Below are positions 1 through 8,784 of a stretch of 64,000 nucleotides of DNA, piece after piece. The stretch is from Steroidobacter sp. (GTDB lineage: Bacteria; Pseudomonadota; Gammaproteobacteria; Steroidobacterales; Steroidobacteraceae): assembly GCA_025929585.1 (NCBI GenBank), contig JAICPY010000009.1, positions 1-64,000 on the forward strand, given 5' to 3'. Below the pieces are notes generated by a model. The model saw only the letters and a list, made by a program, of their open reading frames with translations, ran no database searches and had not been told where the DNA came from. The translations under genes and the position numbers were made by a program. Every line of letters begins with the position of its first letter. Within the stretch, counting starts at the first letter, position 1.

Positions 1-464
1 AGGCGCCTGAATGAAGCATCGAGCGTTCCGGTCTCCTCTCCGACCTTGACGATGCTCACGTATAGATGCGGAAAGATCTTCGGATATCTCGCAAGGCTCC
101 CGGCGAGGTCCCGGCCGCCTTCCAGATCCTTCAGAACTTCTTCGAGTGTCTCGCGCAGCACCGGGTTGTGCGTTGATGCCGCTAGACCTTTGATACCGCG
201 CAGCAGCGGAATGCCGGATTTCGTGATTGTGTACATCTGCCGCGAGAACATCACGAGATCCGAGATAGTCGGTGCGCCCACACCGAATCGGCGCAGGGCA
301 CGCATCACATCATCGTCATTCTTCGGTGTCGCCGCCTTGATTTGAATCGGAGTGATGCCGTTGCCGATCAGGCGCGAGGCAACACTGTTCGGCGAGTCTC
401 CCTCCATGAGGCCGCTGGCGAGCTCGCCTCTGCGGGAACGACCTGTGTAGGTGAAGACGGGCAT
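1..464 (-). CDS. mshG: MSHA pilus inner-membrane platform protein MshG (GspF/PilC family), partial
   Basis: Polytopic inner-membrane protein of type IV pilus and type II secretion machines; it couples the cytoplasmic ATPase to pilin assembly. Only the N-terminal 154 codons are in the window, on the reverse strand, because the gene runs off the left edge. The visible part starts MPVFTYTGRSRRGELASG, the usual GspF/PilC opening, and contains the first T2SSF helical domain (FSRQMYTITKSGIPLLRGI, then EDLEGG-like and VGEETGTLD segments), which is the conserved signature of the family. The ATG start at 464 lies 55 bases after the mshE stop, so it is probably translated from the same operon. The assignment to the MSHA subtype rests on the neighbours mshE and mshL. 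The C-terminal membrane half cannot be seen. Confidence 0.88.
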   Translation of the reverse strand, partial: MPVFTYTGRSRRGELASGLMEGDSPNSVASRLIGNGITPIQIKAATPKNDDDVMRALRRFGVGAPTISDLVMFSRQMYTITKSGIPLLRGIKGLAASTHNPVLRETLEEVLKDLEGGRDLAGSLARYPKIFPHLYVSIVKVGEETGTLDASFRR

Positions 465-475
465 GGGGAGAGGTG

Positions 476-502
476 AAGCGGTTGGCGGTTAGCGGTTAGT
501 TA
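476..502. repeat. Word repeat between mshE and mshG (GGTTAGC class)
   Basis: The short gap between mshE and mshG is made of the word GCGGTTAGCGGTTAG with a variant copy GCGGTTGGC. No mirrored arm is visible here. The same word class recurs at 13658-13689 and inside the gap near 47035. Confidence 0.6.
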
Positions 503-518
503 AGAGGGGTCGTGTTCG

Positions 519-2330
519 TCACAACGTCTTCACTCTTTTAGTTTCAGCAAGGACGTCTGCGAGGAGCGAATCGGTCTCTACCTGAGACACGAGCTCGACT
601 TGCGGGAGTTCGGGCTCGTTGTCGTCGAGGCCGGCCGTGATGGACATTGCTTCGGCGACACTGGTCGTGCCGTTCGCGACCAGCTCCAGTGCGGCGTCGG
701 CGAGTGAAGTGAAGTCTTCGCGCTTGCGCGCAATGTCGGCGAACTGGATCGCATCGCCGCGGCGAATGGCATCGGCGAGCGAGCGGTCCAACTCGAGCAG
801 CTCGTAAATTGCTGCTCGTCCGCGATAGCCGGTTAGATTGCAATACGTGCAGCCGACTCCCATTTGGAAGTTCATCTCCGCGATGCGACCCATATCCGTT
901 TGGGCGTATAGCCAAGCGCGCTGCTGGGGGTTGGGTTCGGCCGGTTGCGCACAGTTATCGCAGACTCGCCGCACGAGACGCTGCGCGACGATGCCATGTA
1001 CTGCAGCTGCAATCATGTAGCCTGCCGCGCCCATGTCGAGAAGCCGGTGAACAGTGGCCACTGCATTCATCGTGTGCAACGTTGAGAACACGAGATGGCC
1101 CGTGATGGCGGCTCGCAAGCCGATATCTACGGTTTCTTGATCGCGCATTTCACCGACGAGGATGATGTCTGGATCTTGCCGTGATGTCGTGCGCAATACG
1201 CGCGCGAAATCCAGGCCGATCTTCTGATTGACCTGTACTTGGTTGATGCGGTCGAGCCGGTACTCGACAGGATCTTCGACCGTGATGATCTTCGTATCCG
1301 CCTGGTTCAGGAAATTCAGCGCGGAGTAAAGCGTTGTAGTCTTGCCGCTTCCGGTCGGGCCGGTGACCAGCACCATGCCTGCGCTGCGCGAAATCAATTC
1401 GCGAAATCTTTCCAGCATCTTCGCGGACATGCCGAGCCTGTCTAGCGTCATCAAGCTAGCTGATTGATCCAGTAGTCGCATGACCACCGACTCGCCATAC
1501 TGAGTCGGCATCGTGGACAAGCGCACATCGATGGATTTGTCCTTGACCTTGAGCGAGAAACGCCCGTCCTGCGGCAGACGCTTCTCGGCGATATCCAGGC
1601 CGCTCATCAGCTTCAGCCGTGTGATCAACGCGCCTGCGACACGCCGACCGTCGATCTTCTGCTCTTGGAGTACGCCGTCCACGCGTTGGCGTACGCGCAA
1701 AACGTTATCGCCCGGTTCGATGTGCAAGTCCGAAGCACGAACCTGCACGGCATCTTGGAACATCGTCTGAATGAGGCGGATGACGGGCGCGTCCGGCGAG
1801 CCTTCATCCGCGCTCAATTGCTCCAGGTCGATATCGCCTTCGCGAAGCTCTTCACGAACTTCCTGCGCAATCGATGCGATCTCATCCGTACGTCGATAGA
1901 CGATATCTACGGTTTTTAGCAGATCTGATTCTTTGACCAGCGCGATTCGTAATGGCTGCTTGAGCCGATTCGAAAGCTCGTCATACGCCATCAGATCGGT
2001 CGGATCCGCCATGCCGATCAGCAAACCGCGGGCATCTGACTGCAGCACCAGCGCGCGGAAACGACGCGCGTGCGTCTCGGGCAGCATCCGCACGATGTTT
2101 TGATCGAGCGTCAACTGGCGCACGTCGATGAACGGAATCTGCAAGCTCTGCGCAAGAATCTCGTTGAGTTTCTCCTCGCGCACCATATCCAAATCAGTGA
2201 GCACGCGCCCGAGCTTGCGCCCGGAGCGCTTCTGCTCGGCCAACGCCTGCTGCAATTGCTCCTCGGTGATTACCTTCTGCTCAACGAGCAGCTCACCTAA
2301 GCGGACTTTCTTGCGAGGAATGGATGACAT
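519..2330 (-). CDS. mshE: MSHA pilus extension ATPase MshE with N-terminal c-di-GMP-binding-type domain
   Basis: Cytoplasmic hexameric ATPase that powers MSHA pilus extension. Length 603 residues, typical of GspE/PilB. The N-terminus (about 8-70) shows the MshEN pattern twice: RLGELL followed by LQQAL and Q, then LGRVLTDL followed by LNEILAQ. This domain binds c-di-GMP in characterised homologues. Walker A GPTGSGKT lies at 324-331, the Walker B region DIILVGEMRD at 388-397, and a zinc-type tetracysteine set at C457, C460, C494 and C497. The ATG at 2330 directly precedes the MshEN motif, so this start is secure. It follows mshL in the same direction after a 109-base gap filled by a word-repeat element. 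In classical msh loci mshM and mshN lie between mshL and mshE; neither is here. Confidence 0.95.
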   Translation of the reverse strand: MSSIPRKKVRLGELLVEQKVITEEQLQQALAEQKRSGRKLGRVLTDLDMVREEKLNEILAQSLQIPFIDVRQLTLDQNIVRMLPETHARRFRALVLQSDARGLLIGMADPTDLMAYDELSNRLKQPLRIALVKESDLLKTVDIVYRRTDEIASIAQEVREELREGDIDLEQLSADEGSPDAPVIRLIQTMFQDAVQVRASDLHIEPGDNVLRVRQRVDGVLQEQKIDGRRVAGALITRLKLMSGLDIAEKRLPQDGRFSLKVKDKSIDVRLSTMPTQYGESVVMRLLDQSASLMTLDRLGMSAKMLERFRELISRSAGMVLVTGPTGSGKTTTLYSALNFLNQADTKIITVEDPVEYRLDRINQVQVNQKIGLDFARVLRTTSRQDPDIILVGEMRDQETVDIGLRAAITGHLVFSTLHTMNAVATVHRLLDMGAAGYMIAAAVHGIVAQRLVRRVCDNCAQPAEPNPQQRAWLYAQTDMGRIAEMNFQMGVGCTYCNLTGYRGRAAIYELLELDRSLADAIRRGDAIQFADIARKREDFTSLADAALELVANGTTSVAEAMSITAGLDDNEPELPQVELVSQVETDSLLADVLAETKRVKTL

Positions 2331-2340
2331 AAGAGCTAGG

Positions 2341-2436
2341 AAGTCTGCAGTCTGCAGTCTGTAGTCCGTGGCCAGAGGGCACGCCCGCTTCCGCGCAGAT
2401 CTTGCTGCGGACCGCGGACTGCGAACTGCGAACTGG
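2341..2436. repeat. Mirrored word-repeat element between mshL and mshE (GCAGTCTGTAGTCCGTGG class)
   Basis: Left arm reads GTCTGCAGTCTGCAGTCTG then TAGTCCGTGGCCAGAG. The right arm (about 2405-2436) is the reverse complement of a diverged copy, GCAGTTCGCAGTCCGCGG. The spacer is about 35 bases. It lies a few bases beyond the mshL stop. The same words recur at 37758-37790 and 51959-52085. Confidence 0.7.
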
Positions 2437-2439
2437 ATG

Positions 2440-4050
2440 TCACTTCAGTCCTCCCTTATTCGCCAGCGCATCGATCCGATCCGTCGGTTCTCTCACGAGC
2501 TCGGTCCAGTCGTCGTCATCCGACACCACCAATGGCCGAAGAAGGATGACTAGCTCAGTCGTGGTCATGAGGTCGCGCTCGCTGCGGAATAAGCGGCCGA
2601 GGCCGGGCACATCGCCGAGCAGCGGCATCTTGTAGTCTTGACGCCGGCGTGTTTCGCGCATCAGGCCGCCGATCACGATGATCTGGCCGCTGCGTGCTTT
2701 CACGATGCTGTCTGATTCCCGAATTTGACTCAGAGCGAGCGGTAGGAAATCGACGCTGCCACGAACCGACAACGTTTTCTGCTGATCCTCCACCTCGCTG
2801 ATCGTCGGATGAATATGCAGTATCACGCGACCGTCTTCGCTGATCTGGGGCGTGACATCCAACGCCACACCCGAGAAGAAAGGAGTGAGCTCGTACTCGA
2901 CCGTCGTGATTGCCCCGACGCCAGTGGCCGTCGTATCGCTCTCCACTCCGGTGACGAAGAATTCGTCTGTGCCCGCTTTGATGATGGCTTTCTGATTATG
3001 GAGCGTAGATACGCGCGGGCTCGAAAGCACGCGAGTGCGACCCTGCAGGCCGAGCAGCTCGATATAGGCATTGAAATCAGTTAGGTCGGCAGCCAGCGTG
3101 AACGCACCACCCAAGGTATCCGTGATGAAGCCGTCGATCGGATTCCCTGGAGCGACGATCACTGGGTTGTCGTTCGGCGCCAGAGGATTACCGTCGAAGC
3201 CTCCAGGCGGAGTGTGTTGGCCGAATGTGTACTGCTTGTTGCCGTCCGTCAGAACCGCGGTCCAGTTGATGCCGGCTTGATAGGCTTCGCTCAACTCGAC
3301 TTCCACGACCTTCGCTTCGAGCACGACCTGGCGAGTGACCGTGTTCTCGGTTCTCTTGAGGTAATCGGCGACGTCGCGCAGCTCGGTCGGCATTGCGCGC
3401 ACGACGATCATGCCGGACTGCGGATTGGTCACGACGCTGCGATCGCCTTCGCCGTTCGCGCCGATCATGGCTTTTAGATCCGCCTCGATTCGCTTCCAGA
3501 AGTCCGAATCGTTGCGCGTCAGCACGGCTGTTCCCGTGACATCTACTGACGATGAACTCTCTCCAGAGCCGCTTGCTTCGGAGGAAGAACCCTCATCACC
3601 TTCGCTTTGAGTGACTTGTCCCGAGCTGATGCGAGTGCGCGAGACTCCGTAGCGTTGCAGGTCCAGATAGTTCAGGTGGAAGATGCGCGACTGAATCGTG
3701 GCGGGCAGAACGAGGAATCCAGTGCTCACGCGCCGGTAGTCGTAGCCATACAGATCGCGAACGGCTTCCAGCGCTTCTTCGACGGTGACCTGCTTCAGCT
3801 TCAAAGAAATGCGGCCGGAAACCTGAGCATCGACGAGCATGTTGTATGGGGTGCCATCGACAAGGCCCATGAAGAAGGCCCGCGCTGGTGCGTCTTCGAC
3901 GTTCACATCGAAGCGGGTGTGCGAAATGCGACCGTTCAACTGTCCGGTTGCACGCTCTTGAGCAGACGCACCGGAGCAGCCAAGCGCAATGCTCAGAGCA
4001 AGAACAAATTTAGAGATCGCAACCGTTGCGCGTATTGAGCGAGCGTTCAT
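2440..4050 (-). CDS. mshL: MSHA pilus secretin MshL (outer-membrane channel)
   Basis: Outer-membrane secretin that forms the pore for the MSHA pilus. Length 536 residues. A hydrophobic signal peptide ends in [10 protein letters not shown], consistent with a lipoprotein, although the residue at -2 is not canonical. It is followed by a secretin/TonB short N-terminal domain ([18 protein letters not shown], about 47-64), N-domains with a Ser/Gly-rich linker (about 150-175), and the C-terminal secretin core containing [31 protein letters not shown] and the terminal signature [13 protein letters not shown]. The start codon overlaps the stop of the upstream mshK-like gene (ATGA), which indicates translational coupling. 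Downstream is a word-repeat element and then mshE. Confidence 0.93.
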   Translation of the reverse strand: MNARSIRATVAISKFVLALSIALGCSGASAQERATGQLNGRISHTRFDVNVEDAPARAFFMGLVDGTPYNMLVDAQVSGRISLKLKQVTVEEALEAVRDLYGYDYRRVSTGFLVLPATIQSRIFHLNYLDLQRYGVSRTRISSGQVTQSEGDEGSSSEASGSGESSSSVDVTGTAVLTRNDSDFWKRIEADLKAMIGANGEGDRSVVTNPQSGMIVVRAMPTELRDVADYLKRTENTVTRQVVLEAKVVEVELSEAYQAGINWTAVLTDGNKQYTFGQHTPPGGFDGNPLAPNDNPVIVAPGNPIDGFITDTLGGAFTLAADLTDFNAYIELLGLQGRTRVLSSPRVSTLHNQKAIIKAGTDEFFVTGVESDTTATGVGAITTVEYELTPFFSGVALDVTPQISEDGRVILHIHPTISEVEDQQKTLSVRGSVDFLPLALSQIRESDSIVKARSGQIIVIGGLMRETRRRQDYKMPLLGDVPGLGRLFRSERDLMTTTELVILLRPLVVSDDDDWTELVREPTDRIDALANKGGLK

Positions 4051-4409
4051 GTTTCTTCCTCGCTCTGCACGACGTTCGAGCGTACGGTGATGGATTTCGC
4101 GACCAGGCGTGCGGTTTCGCTGCGGCCGGCGCGCGTATAACGAATCGAATCGGAGTGGATTTCATCTATTCGGGCATCCCCGATGCGATCTCCTTCGCGG
4201 ACGATCTTGCCGTTCACGATCGCAAGCAGGCGATCCTCGGAGCTGAGAATCGCCTCGAGGCGAACGCCTTGGTAAGCATCGCGCGCAGTTTCCTTCGCGT
4301 TCGACGGGCGAGTTGGATCGACCAGACGGTCACCGAGAGCTGCGTTCGCGGTGAATGTCAGCAACAGCGTTGCCAGATAGGGATTGGATAGTGATTTCAT
4401 GGTTGCCAT
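4047..4409 (-). CDS. mshK: MSHA biogenesis protein MshK-like
   Basis: Small exported protein of 120 residues between mshJ and mshL, the place where mshK sits in msh loci. It has an N-terminal signal-like stretch ([15 protein letters not shown]), then the DPTRP motif and [24 protein letters not shown], which resembles the PilP/GspC-like homology region typical of MshK: a short beta domain that contacts the secretin. A second ATG three codons in would give MKSLSN..., an equally plausible start. The stop overlaps the mshL start. The name rests on the motif and gene order rather than strong identity, so I hold it as likely. Confidence 0.75.
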   Translation of the reverse strand: MATMKSLSNPYLATLLLTFTANAALGDRLVDPTRPSNAKETARDAYQGVRLEAILSSEDRLLAIVNGKIVREGDRIGDARIDEIHSDSIRYTRAGRSETARLVAKSITVRSNVVQSEEET

Positions 4410-4418
4410 CGGTCGGTA

Positions 4419-5111
4419 TCAGACCCCGATCCATTCCTTCTCCAGGCTCAACGTGCCGAGCTCGATGCGCACGCGATTCAATGGGTACTCGGTCGATTCA
4501 AGCGATAACTGCTTCCAGTAGAAGTGCCAGGACAAACTTTCGAGCTCACGCAAGTAATTCATTACATCCAGATAGCGGCCTTCGATGACGAGCTCCACGG
4601 GGTGCATGTAGGGGCCGCTGTCTATTGCGGTGCTCGCCTCATCTGAAGCTTGAGTGCTGGGAGAAAGCTCCGAGGTGTTAGCGGGTGCAACGAGGCTTGC
4701 GACGGGTTTGTTGTGCAAGCTGATCAGCTTGACGCCATGCTGTTTGCTCAAGACGTCATGAATGACCTGCACCATTCGCTCGGGCGGAATGAGGCCGGCG
4801 GACTGCGAGTTGAGCTGGCTATTGATCTCATCGAGCCGCTGCTTGAGTTGTTTCTCTCGTATGAGCGCCTTGGCTACCGGATCACTGGCGGCAGCCGCCT
4901 CGAAGGTTTCGATCGTTGAGCTCATGGAATCCTGGATGCTCGTCATTTCGGCCTGAAGTGAGTGCTGTTTCGCGCTCAACGGATCCGAGATCGCAATCAT
5001 CCAGATCATTACGACGGCCACGACTGTTGCCGCTGCGATCAGCACGCGCTCGCGAATGCTCATCTGATCGAATTTCGCCGCATGTTTTTCGAGGGTTGCG
5101 GGAAGCTTCAT
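4419..5111 (-). CDS. mshJ: MSHA biogenesis protein MshJ (PilO-like)
   Basis: Inner-membrane assembly protein, the PilO counterpart in MSHA systems, which pairs with the PilN-like protein upstream to connect the cytoplasmic ring to the secretin. Length 230 residues. It has a short cytoplasmic N-terminus, one membrane segment (about 24-42, VLIAAATVVAVVMIWMIAI), a coiled coil rich in Glu, Gln and Lys (about 48-105), and a ferredoxin-like periplasmic domain ending LSLEKEWIGV. The ATG overlaps the stop of the preceding gene (ATGA). A low-complexity Ser/Thr stretch at about 150-165 links the two halves of the periplasmic part. Confidence 0.82.
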   Translation of the reverse strand: MKLPATLEKHAAKFDQMSIRERVLIAAATVVAVVMIWMIAISDPLSAKQHSLQAEMTSIQDSMSSTIETFEAAAASDPVAKALIREKQLKQRLDEINSQLNSQSAGLIPPERMVQVIHDVLSKQHGVKLISLHNKPVASLVAPANTSELSPSTQASDEASTAIDSGPYMHPVELVIEGRYLDVMNYLRELESLSWHFYWKQLSLESTEYPLNRVRIELGTLSLEKEWIGV

Positions 5112-5767
5112 GAGGAGGCCTCCTTGCTCGCCTGCTTCAGTGACGCGCTGCCCGCACGGAAGCGAACCAGCTTTGGGTCCAGCCGCTTCGACTTCTTCCC
5201 TGAGTCCTCCGACTCTTCTTTCACCGTGTCCGTCGTGGGGCGTTCGATGATGAAGTCATCGAAGCGAGTGCCCGCCAAAACCTTATCCTGGGCGAGGCTG
5301 CGTAAGTACATCGGTACGATATCCGGATTGAATGAGGCACCGGCGAGAGTCATCGCCCCGTTCGCGCCTGACATCTGCATCGAATCAATCCAAAGCCCCT
5401 CCACATGACGGCGTGCAAGTGCTTCGAGTCGGGGAGCGAAGCCAGCGGTGGTTCCCGCGGCTCCGGACTGCAAGACTTCCAGCGCTCGGCCTCGAGCGCT
5501 TACCAAACGATCGAGCTGCTTCACGCGTGCTTCCACAGTCTCGCTCGATTCAGCGGCGCCCGCTCCCAGCGTGTTTTCTTGCTCTGCCTGCTGCGCGCGC
5601 AAGGCTTCCACTTCGATCGCTAACTGCTTGACCCGCATGCTGGAGCTCACCGAGAACGCGGCCAACGCGGCAATCAGGATGAGCAATCCGATTCCGAAAG
5701 TGGCAGCCGAGAACGACTTGCGCGCTTCGCTGAAGATCGGCTGATACAGATTGATTTGTTGGCGCAC
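5108..5767 (-). CDS. PilN-like MSHA assembly protein (MshI2-type)
   Basis: Inner-membrane PilN-type protein of 219 residues. I chose the GTG at 5767: it starts two bases after the mshI stop and gives VRQQINLYQP, the conserved PilN opening (INLYQP/INLLP) that binds the PilM-type actin-like protein. The longer open frame upstream is only mshI read in another frame. A single membrane segment follows (about 22-43), then a Glu/Gln/Ala-rich coiled coil (about 48-95) and a periplasmic alpha/beta domain. The C-terminus is basic and Lys/Ser-rich. It lies between mshI and mshJ with overlaps or near overlaps on both sides, so it is part of one operon. Confidence 0.8.
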   Translation of the reverse strand: MRQQINLYQPIFSEARKSFSAATFGIGLLILIAALAAFSVSSSMRVKQLAIEVEALRAQQAEQENTLGAGAAESSETVEARVKQLDRLVSARGRALEVLQSGAAGTTAGFAPRLEALARRHVEGLWIDSMQMSGANGAMTLAGASFNPDIVPMYLRSLAQDKVLAGTRFDDFIIERPTTDTVKEESEDSGKKSKRLDPKLVRFRAGSASLKQASKEASS

Positions 5768-5769
5768 TG

Positions 5770-6708
5770 TTACGGCTCCGTCGTGTCCGTACGCAATGCG
5801 GCGCCCAATGCGATCAATGTCGGCCAGTCGGTGGCGAACTCGCCGGTCTTGTACACGCTGAGGATTTCGCGAACATCCAGAACCTGCACACGCAAACTCG
5901 TTTCGTTCCGCAAGCCTTCGGCCAAGACGCGGGCACGATCGTCGGCCGGCGCAACGACAAGATCGCCGATCGGCGTCTGATCGTATTGGCTCTCGTAGTA
6001 GTCCAGCGAGCGCTGCAGCTCCAACGCCAGGGAAGCGGGATCGATGTCCGCGCCGCTCTCTTGTGTATGCGGGGAGAAGCGACGCGTGGTATCGATTCGA
6101 CGCGTCAGGTACAACGTGCCCTGCCGAGTCAGAACGAGCTGCGCGAAGTTTTCGCCCAACGCAAGCATCGCCACGCCTTTCGCATCTTGCGGCAGCAATG
6201 CGCTGATGTTGCGTAGGCAAAGCTCGGGAATGTCTACCGCCTCGAAGCCCTTGCTGGCGGGTTTGACCACTGCGGAGATTCGTTGGATGGCTGAGTCGCG
6301 CGCGGCGACTGCGAACAGCATCTTCTGCTGCGTGCGGCGAACTGGATCCGGAATCTCGAATACATCTACGGCGGCTTCATCGACGCTGAAGTTGAGGGCG
6401 TCGCGTAATCTCCACCGGATGGCAGCGCGCATCTCCGACGGCAGCACTTCAGGTGCTTCGACTTGCACGATCTGATAGTCGTCGCCATCGATGACAACGC
6501 ATGCTTTTGCGCGAGAGACGCCGAGCTTGTCGAGCGTTGTCTTCAGCGCGCCAACTGCGTCTGCCTTATGCGTTTGCACTGCGCAATGTTGAAGAAACGG
6601 CTTGCCCTCGGTCTCACGATTGACGATCGCGAGCGCGAAGGAGCCGTCCCCCAGGGCGACCCCCACGCGGCAGTTACCGCTCCTCGACCTTTTGAACAGA
6701 GAGAACAC
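5770..6708 (-). CDS. mshI: MSHA biogenesis protein MshI (PilM-like, actin fold)
   Basis: Cytoplasmic actin-fold protein of the PilM/MshI family that docks on the PilN-like partner. I chose the GTG at 6708, preceded by a GAGG six bases upstream. It gives MFSLFKRSRSGNCRVGVALGDGSF-type sequence with the beta-strand pair normal for this family (312 residues). The open frame continues upstream to an ATG at 6891, but the extra 61 residues look non-coding and MshI proteins usually start close to FKR/GVAL. Other recognisable parts are the central AIRWRLRDALNF and DVFEIP segments, typical of PilM/MshI, and the C-terminal ALGAALR. It is the first msh gene seen; nothing like mshH lies upstream. Confidence 0.82.
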   Translation of the reverse strand: MFSLFKRSRSGNCRVGVALGDGSFALAIVNRETEGKPFLQHCAVQTHKADAVGALKTTLDKLGVSRAKACVVIDGDDYQIVQVEAPEVLPSEMRAAIRWRLRDALNFSVDEAAVDVFEIPDPVRRTQQKMLFAVAARDSAIQRISAVVKPASKGFEAVDIPELCLRNISALLPQDAKGVAMLALGENFAQLVLTRQGTLYLTRRIDTTRRFSPHTQESGADIDPASLALELQRSLDYYESQYDQTPIGDLVVAPADDRARVLAEGLRNETSLRVQVLDVREILSVYKTGEFATDWPTLIALGAALRTDTTEP

Positions 6709-7122
6709 GACGACCTCGCTCGCTGTGCGACGCTTCTGCAACAGATAACGGGTCGGTACGCACAAACTTGACGAAACAACGGGAGAACTGCGGACTGGCG
6801 CACACGATCCTTCAGGGTTGTGCCCATACTTTGATAAGGGCATGGATTTGCCGGTTTCGCGGCAAACTCCCGCCACCGTGCGATGCTGCATTCAGGCAGC
6901 GGACAGAAATCCTTGTGTACATTGCCCGCCTTGAAAGACGTTGACTGACAGCGGCGGGCGAATCCGTCTATATTCCGGGTTTCCCGGAGGCGAACAGCCG
7001 GGCGCAGGAGTGTCCAGCCAGCTCTTTCATGGTCGAGAACTGATCATGGGTGTGAGTGTTCGTGGCGGGTGGGGAATCTTGATGAGCTGATGCAGGATGC
7101 TGCTGCGAGGAGGGTTCGAATA

Positions 7123-7437
7123 GTGAATATGTTGACGGCGATTTCGATTGCGTTGGTTGGGTTCGGCATCGCGGGCTCCTCGGCGCTCTATGCGGCCGAA
7201 GAAGCGGCTCCGTCCACGTTCGTCTCCCTGAAGTTCGAGGGCGCGTGCGACTCCAAGAACAATCGGCTGTTCCTAGCGAACACTCATACATATAAGACGA
7301 TCGTTACGCGGGTACGGTGGCGCGCGGCTGGGGGAAAGGATTTGAACGAAGAGTTCTATCCTGCGCCGAATACGAATCGCGAAATCGGCTGCGCCGCCGA
7401 GGCGGAAATCCTCAGCGCTGAATTTGCCGCCTTCTAG
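7123..7437 (+). CDS. Small putative secreted protein
   Basis: Protein of 104 residues divergent from the msh operon; I do not recognise a family. The GTG at 7123 is preserved as start because AGGAGG lies nine bases upstream; the ATG two codons later has poorer spacing. An N-terminal signal peptide is clear (MLTAISIALVGFGIAGSSAL then YAAEE). The mature part is about 75 residues, with two cysteines (GACDSKNN and EIGCAAEA) that could form one disulphide. It looks like a small beta-rich periplasmic protein. No partner is suggested by the neighbours. The stop codon lies inside an inverted repeat (see 7426-7458). Confidence 0.65.
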   Translation: MNMLTAISIALVGFGIAGSSALYAAEEAAPSTFVSLKFEGACDSKNNRLFLANTHTYKTIVTRVRWRAAGGKDLNEEFYPAPNTNREIGCAAEAEILSAEFAAF

Positions 7438-7458
7438 CAAGCTAGAAACTAGGGCGGC
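7426..7458. repeat. Hairpin straddling the stop codon of the small secreted protein
   Basis: TTCTAGC and GCTAGAA (7432-7438 and 7441-7447) form a perfect stem around a two-base loop. It is extended by GCCGCC (7426-7431) and GGCGGC (7453-7458) with a five-base bulge. No T-run follows, so it is a terminator-like hairpin rather than a clear intrinsic terminator. Confidence 0.55.
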
Positions 7459-7536
7459 CTTCTGGTTTGAGCCATGAAGATTGTTTGACGGCGCAGGTGG
7501 ACTCACGGACGCGCATTTCGGCTCCGGCTTTTAACG

Positions 7537-8394
7537 ATGGTGGCGGCGCAATTACTCGAGCTCGGGAATGGCGAATCTATCGCGGTTCACGTCTATGAGC
7601 CCGCGACCTCCCCGCGTGCCAGCGTTGTCATTCCATGCGCGATGGGGGTCGCGCAGCGCTACTACTCACACTTCGCTCGATGGCTCGCAACGCAGGGCTA
7701 TCTTGTAGTTACCTTCGACTATCGGGGTGTCGGCATGTCCGCGCCGCGATCGTTGCGCGGATTCGACGTAGACATATACGGCTGGGCGCGATTGGATTGC
7801 GCTGTCGTCATCGATCACGCGAAGGAACGCGTTCCAAATGTTCCCTTGTATTGGGTCGGCCACAGTTTGGGCGGTCAGTTGCTCGGTTTGATCCCGAATC
7901 GCGACAAGATCGACCGTGTGATGACGATTGCGACCGGAAGCGGCTATTGGCTCGAGAATAGTTGGCCGACGAAGCGCATGGTTTGGTGGCTGTGGTTCGT
8001 GGTCGTGCCGATCACGCTGAGACTCGTCGGTTACTTTCCAGGCAAGCGTCTGCGCAAAGTGGGCAATCTGCCGAAGAATGTGATGGCGCAATGGCGTCGA
8101 TGGTGTTTGTCTCGCGAGTACGTGGTCGGTGCGGAGGGCGATCAGGTGCGCGCGGCGTATGCATCCTTGCGCACGCCGATAGTGTCCGTTTCATTTACCG
8201 ACGATGAAATGATGTCTCCGAAGGGCGTGCGTTCTCTGCATGCACTCTATGTGAATGCACCGATCGAGTACCGTCAGATTGCGCCTCGCGACATCGGCGT
8301 GAAACGCATCGGTCACTTTGGATTCTTTCGTCCGCAGTTCGAGCAGACCTTGTGGAAGATGGTAACGGACTGGATCGAAGCTGCTGCGCGATGA
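7537..8394 (+). CDS. Alpha/beta hydrolase (COG4757-like)
   Basis: Predicted cytoplasmic serine hydrolase of 285 residues. Visible motifs are the oxyanion-type region VVIPCAMGVAQRYYSHFARWL, the DYRGVGMS strand-turn, the nucleophile elbow GHSLGGQ with Ser110, a late acidic segment SFTDDEMM for the catalytic Asp, and RIGHFGFF for the catalytic His. The overall pattern matches the uncharacterised predicted alpha/beta hydrolases of COG4757, whose substrate is not known. A hydrophobic Trp-rich stretch (about 148-168) forms the cap and may favour a lipid-like substrate; this is inference. The stop codon TGA is the first copy of a tandem GGTGGATGA word array that continues downstream. No operon partner. 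Confidence 0.82.
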   Translation: MVAAQLLELGNGESIAVHVYEPATSPRASVVIPCAMGVAQRYYSHFARWLATQGYLVVTFDYRGVGMSAPRSLRGFDVDIYGWARLDCAVVIDHAKERVPNVPLYWVGHSLGGQLLGLIPNRDKIDRVMTIATGSGYWLENSWPTKRMVWWLWFVVVPITLRLVGYFPGKRLRKVGNLPKNVMAQWRRWCLSREYVVGAEGDQVRAAYASLRTPIVSVSFTDDEMMSPKGVRSLHALYVNAPIEYRQIAPRDIGVKRIGHFGFFRPQFEQTLWKMVTDWIEAAAR

Positions 8395-8423
8395 GGTGGA
8401 TGAGGTGGATGAAGTGATGAAGT
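8390..8423. repeat. Tandem GGTGGATGA words starting at the hydrolase stop codon
   Basis: The hydrolase stop TGA is followed in tandem by GGTGGATGA, GGTGGATGA and AGTGATGA. Each unit repeats a TGA in the direction of the gene. The same class recurs near 41081. Confidence 0.7.
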
Positions 8424-8458
8424 GTATTGACAGCAGATAAGGTTGATCTCGCATTTTG

Positions 8459-8492
8459 CCCGTCACCCGTCACCCGTCACCCGTCACCCGTC
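8459..8492. repeat. Tandem CCCGTCA word array
   Basis: Four to five head-to-tail copies of CCCGTCA, the reverse complement of the TGACGGG word that builds the element at 50239-50369. It ends nine bases before the A-run of the minus-strand terminator. Confidence 0.7.
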
Positions 8493-8500
8493 CCTCAGCC

Positions 8501-8537
8501 AAAAAAAAGCGTGCGCGACAGCGTCAATCGCGCACGC
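8501..8537 (-). terminator. Rho-independent terminator (minus strand)
   Basis: Perfect nine-base stem GCGTGCGCG (8509-8517) and CGCGCACGC (8529-8537) with an 11-base loop. Read on the minus strand it is followed by eight T (8508-8501). It would end transcripts coming from the MFS gene or from a small RNA in the gap. Confidence 0.85.
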
Positions 8538-8784
8538 CTGCATCCGATTAATGGCTCAGGGGGATGATCCACCATCATCGTTAGCAAGTTTAAAAAAGAA
8601 ACTACAGAAGAGACTCCGCATGAGACGCCACACGGCGTTCGAGTTACTCATTGCACGAGGTGTGCCAGCGCGTCAGGCCGCGTCAATCAACGCTCGCGGC
8701 ATGTAATCCGAGCGGTCCTGCACCTATCGCGTGCATCGTCGGGCGCTCCTGCGCCAACAGGGATCAGAGTAGGAGCGGAGATGG

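Larger units (their letters stand above)
8395..8784. other. Gene-free gap between convergent hydrolase and MFS genes
   Basis: Contains the GGTGGATGA array, a run of CCCGTCA words (8459-8492), a strong minus-strand terminator (8501-8537) and a dyad GCCGCG/CGCGGC at 8677-8700. A 50-codon plus-strand frame ending at 8706 has no recognisable product or good ribosome site, and I do not call it. Roughly 250 bases separate the MFS stop from the terminator, room for a long 3' untranslated region or a small RNA. Confidence 0.5.

Noticed and set aside
5768-6220. Long N-terminal extension of the PilN-like protein
   Set aside because: It is mshI read in another frame; the family start VRQQINLYQP is right behind the mshI stop.
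8459-8492. CCCGTCA array as a CRISPR array
   Set aside because: The repeat is 7 bases without unique spacers, and no cas genes are present.
8443-8706. Plus-strand frame of 87 codons between hydrolase and MFS genes
   Set aside because: It reads through the CCCGTCA array and a terminator; no family or convincing start.
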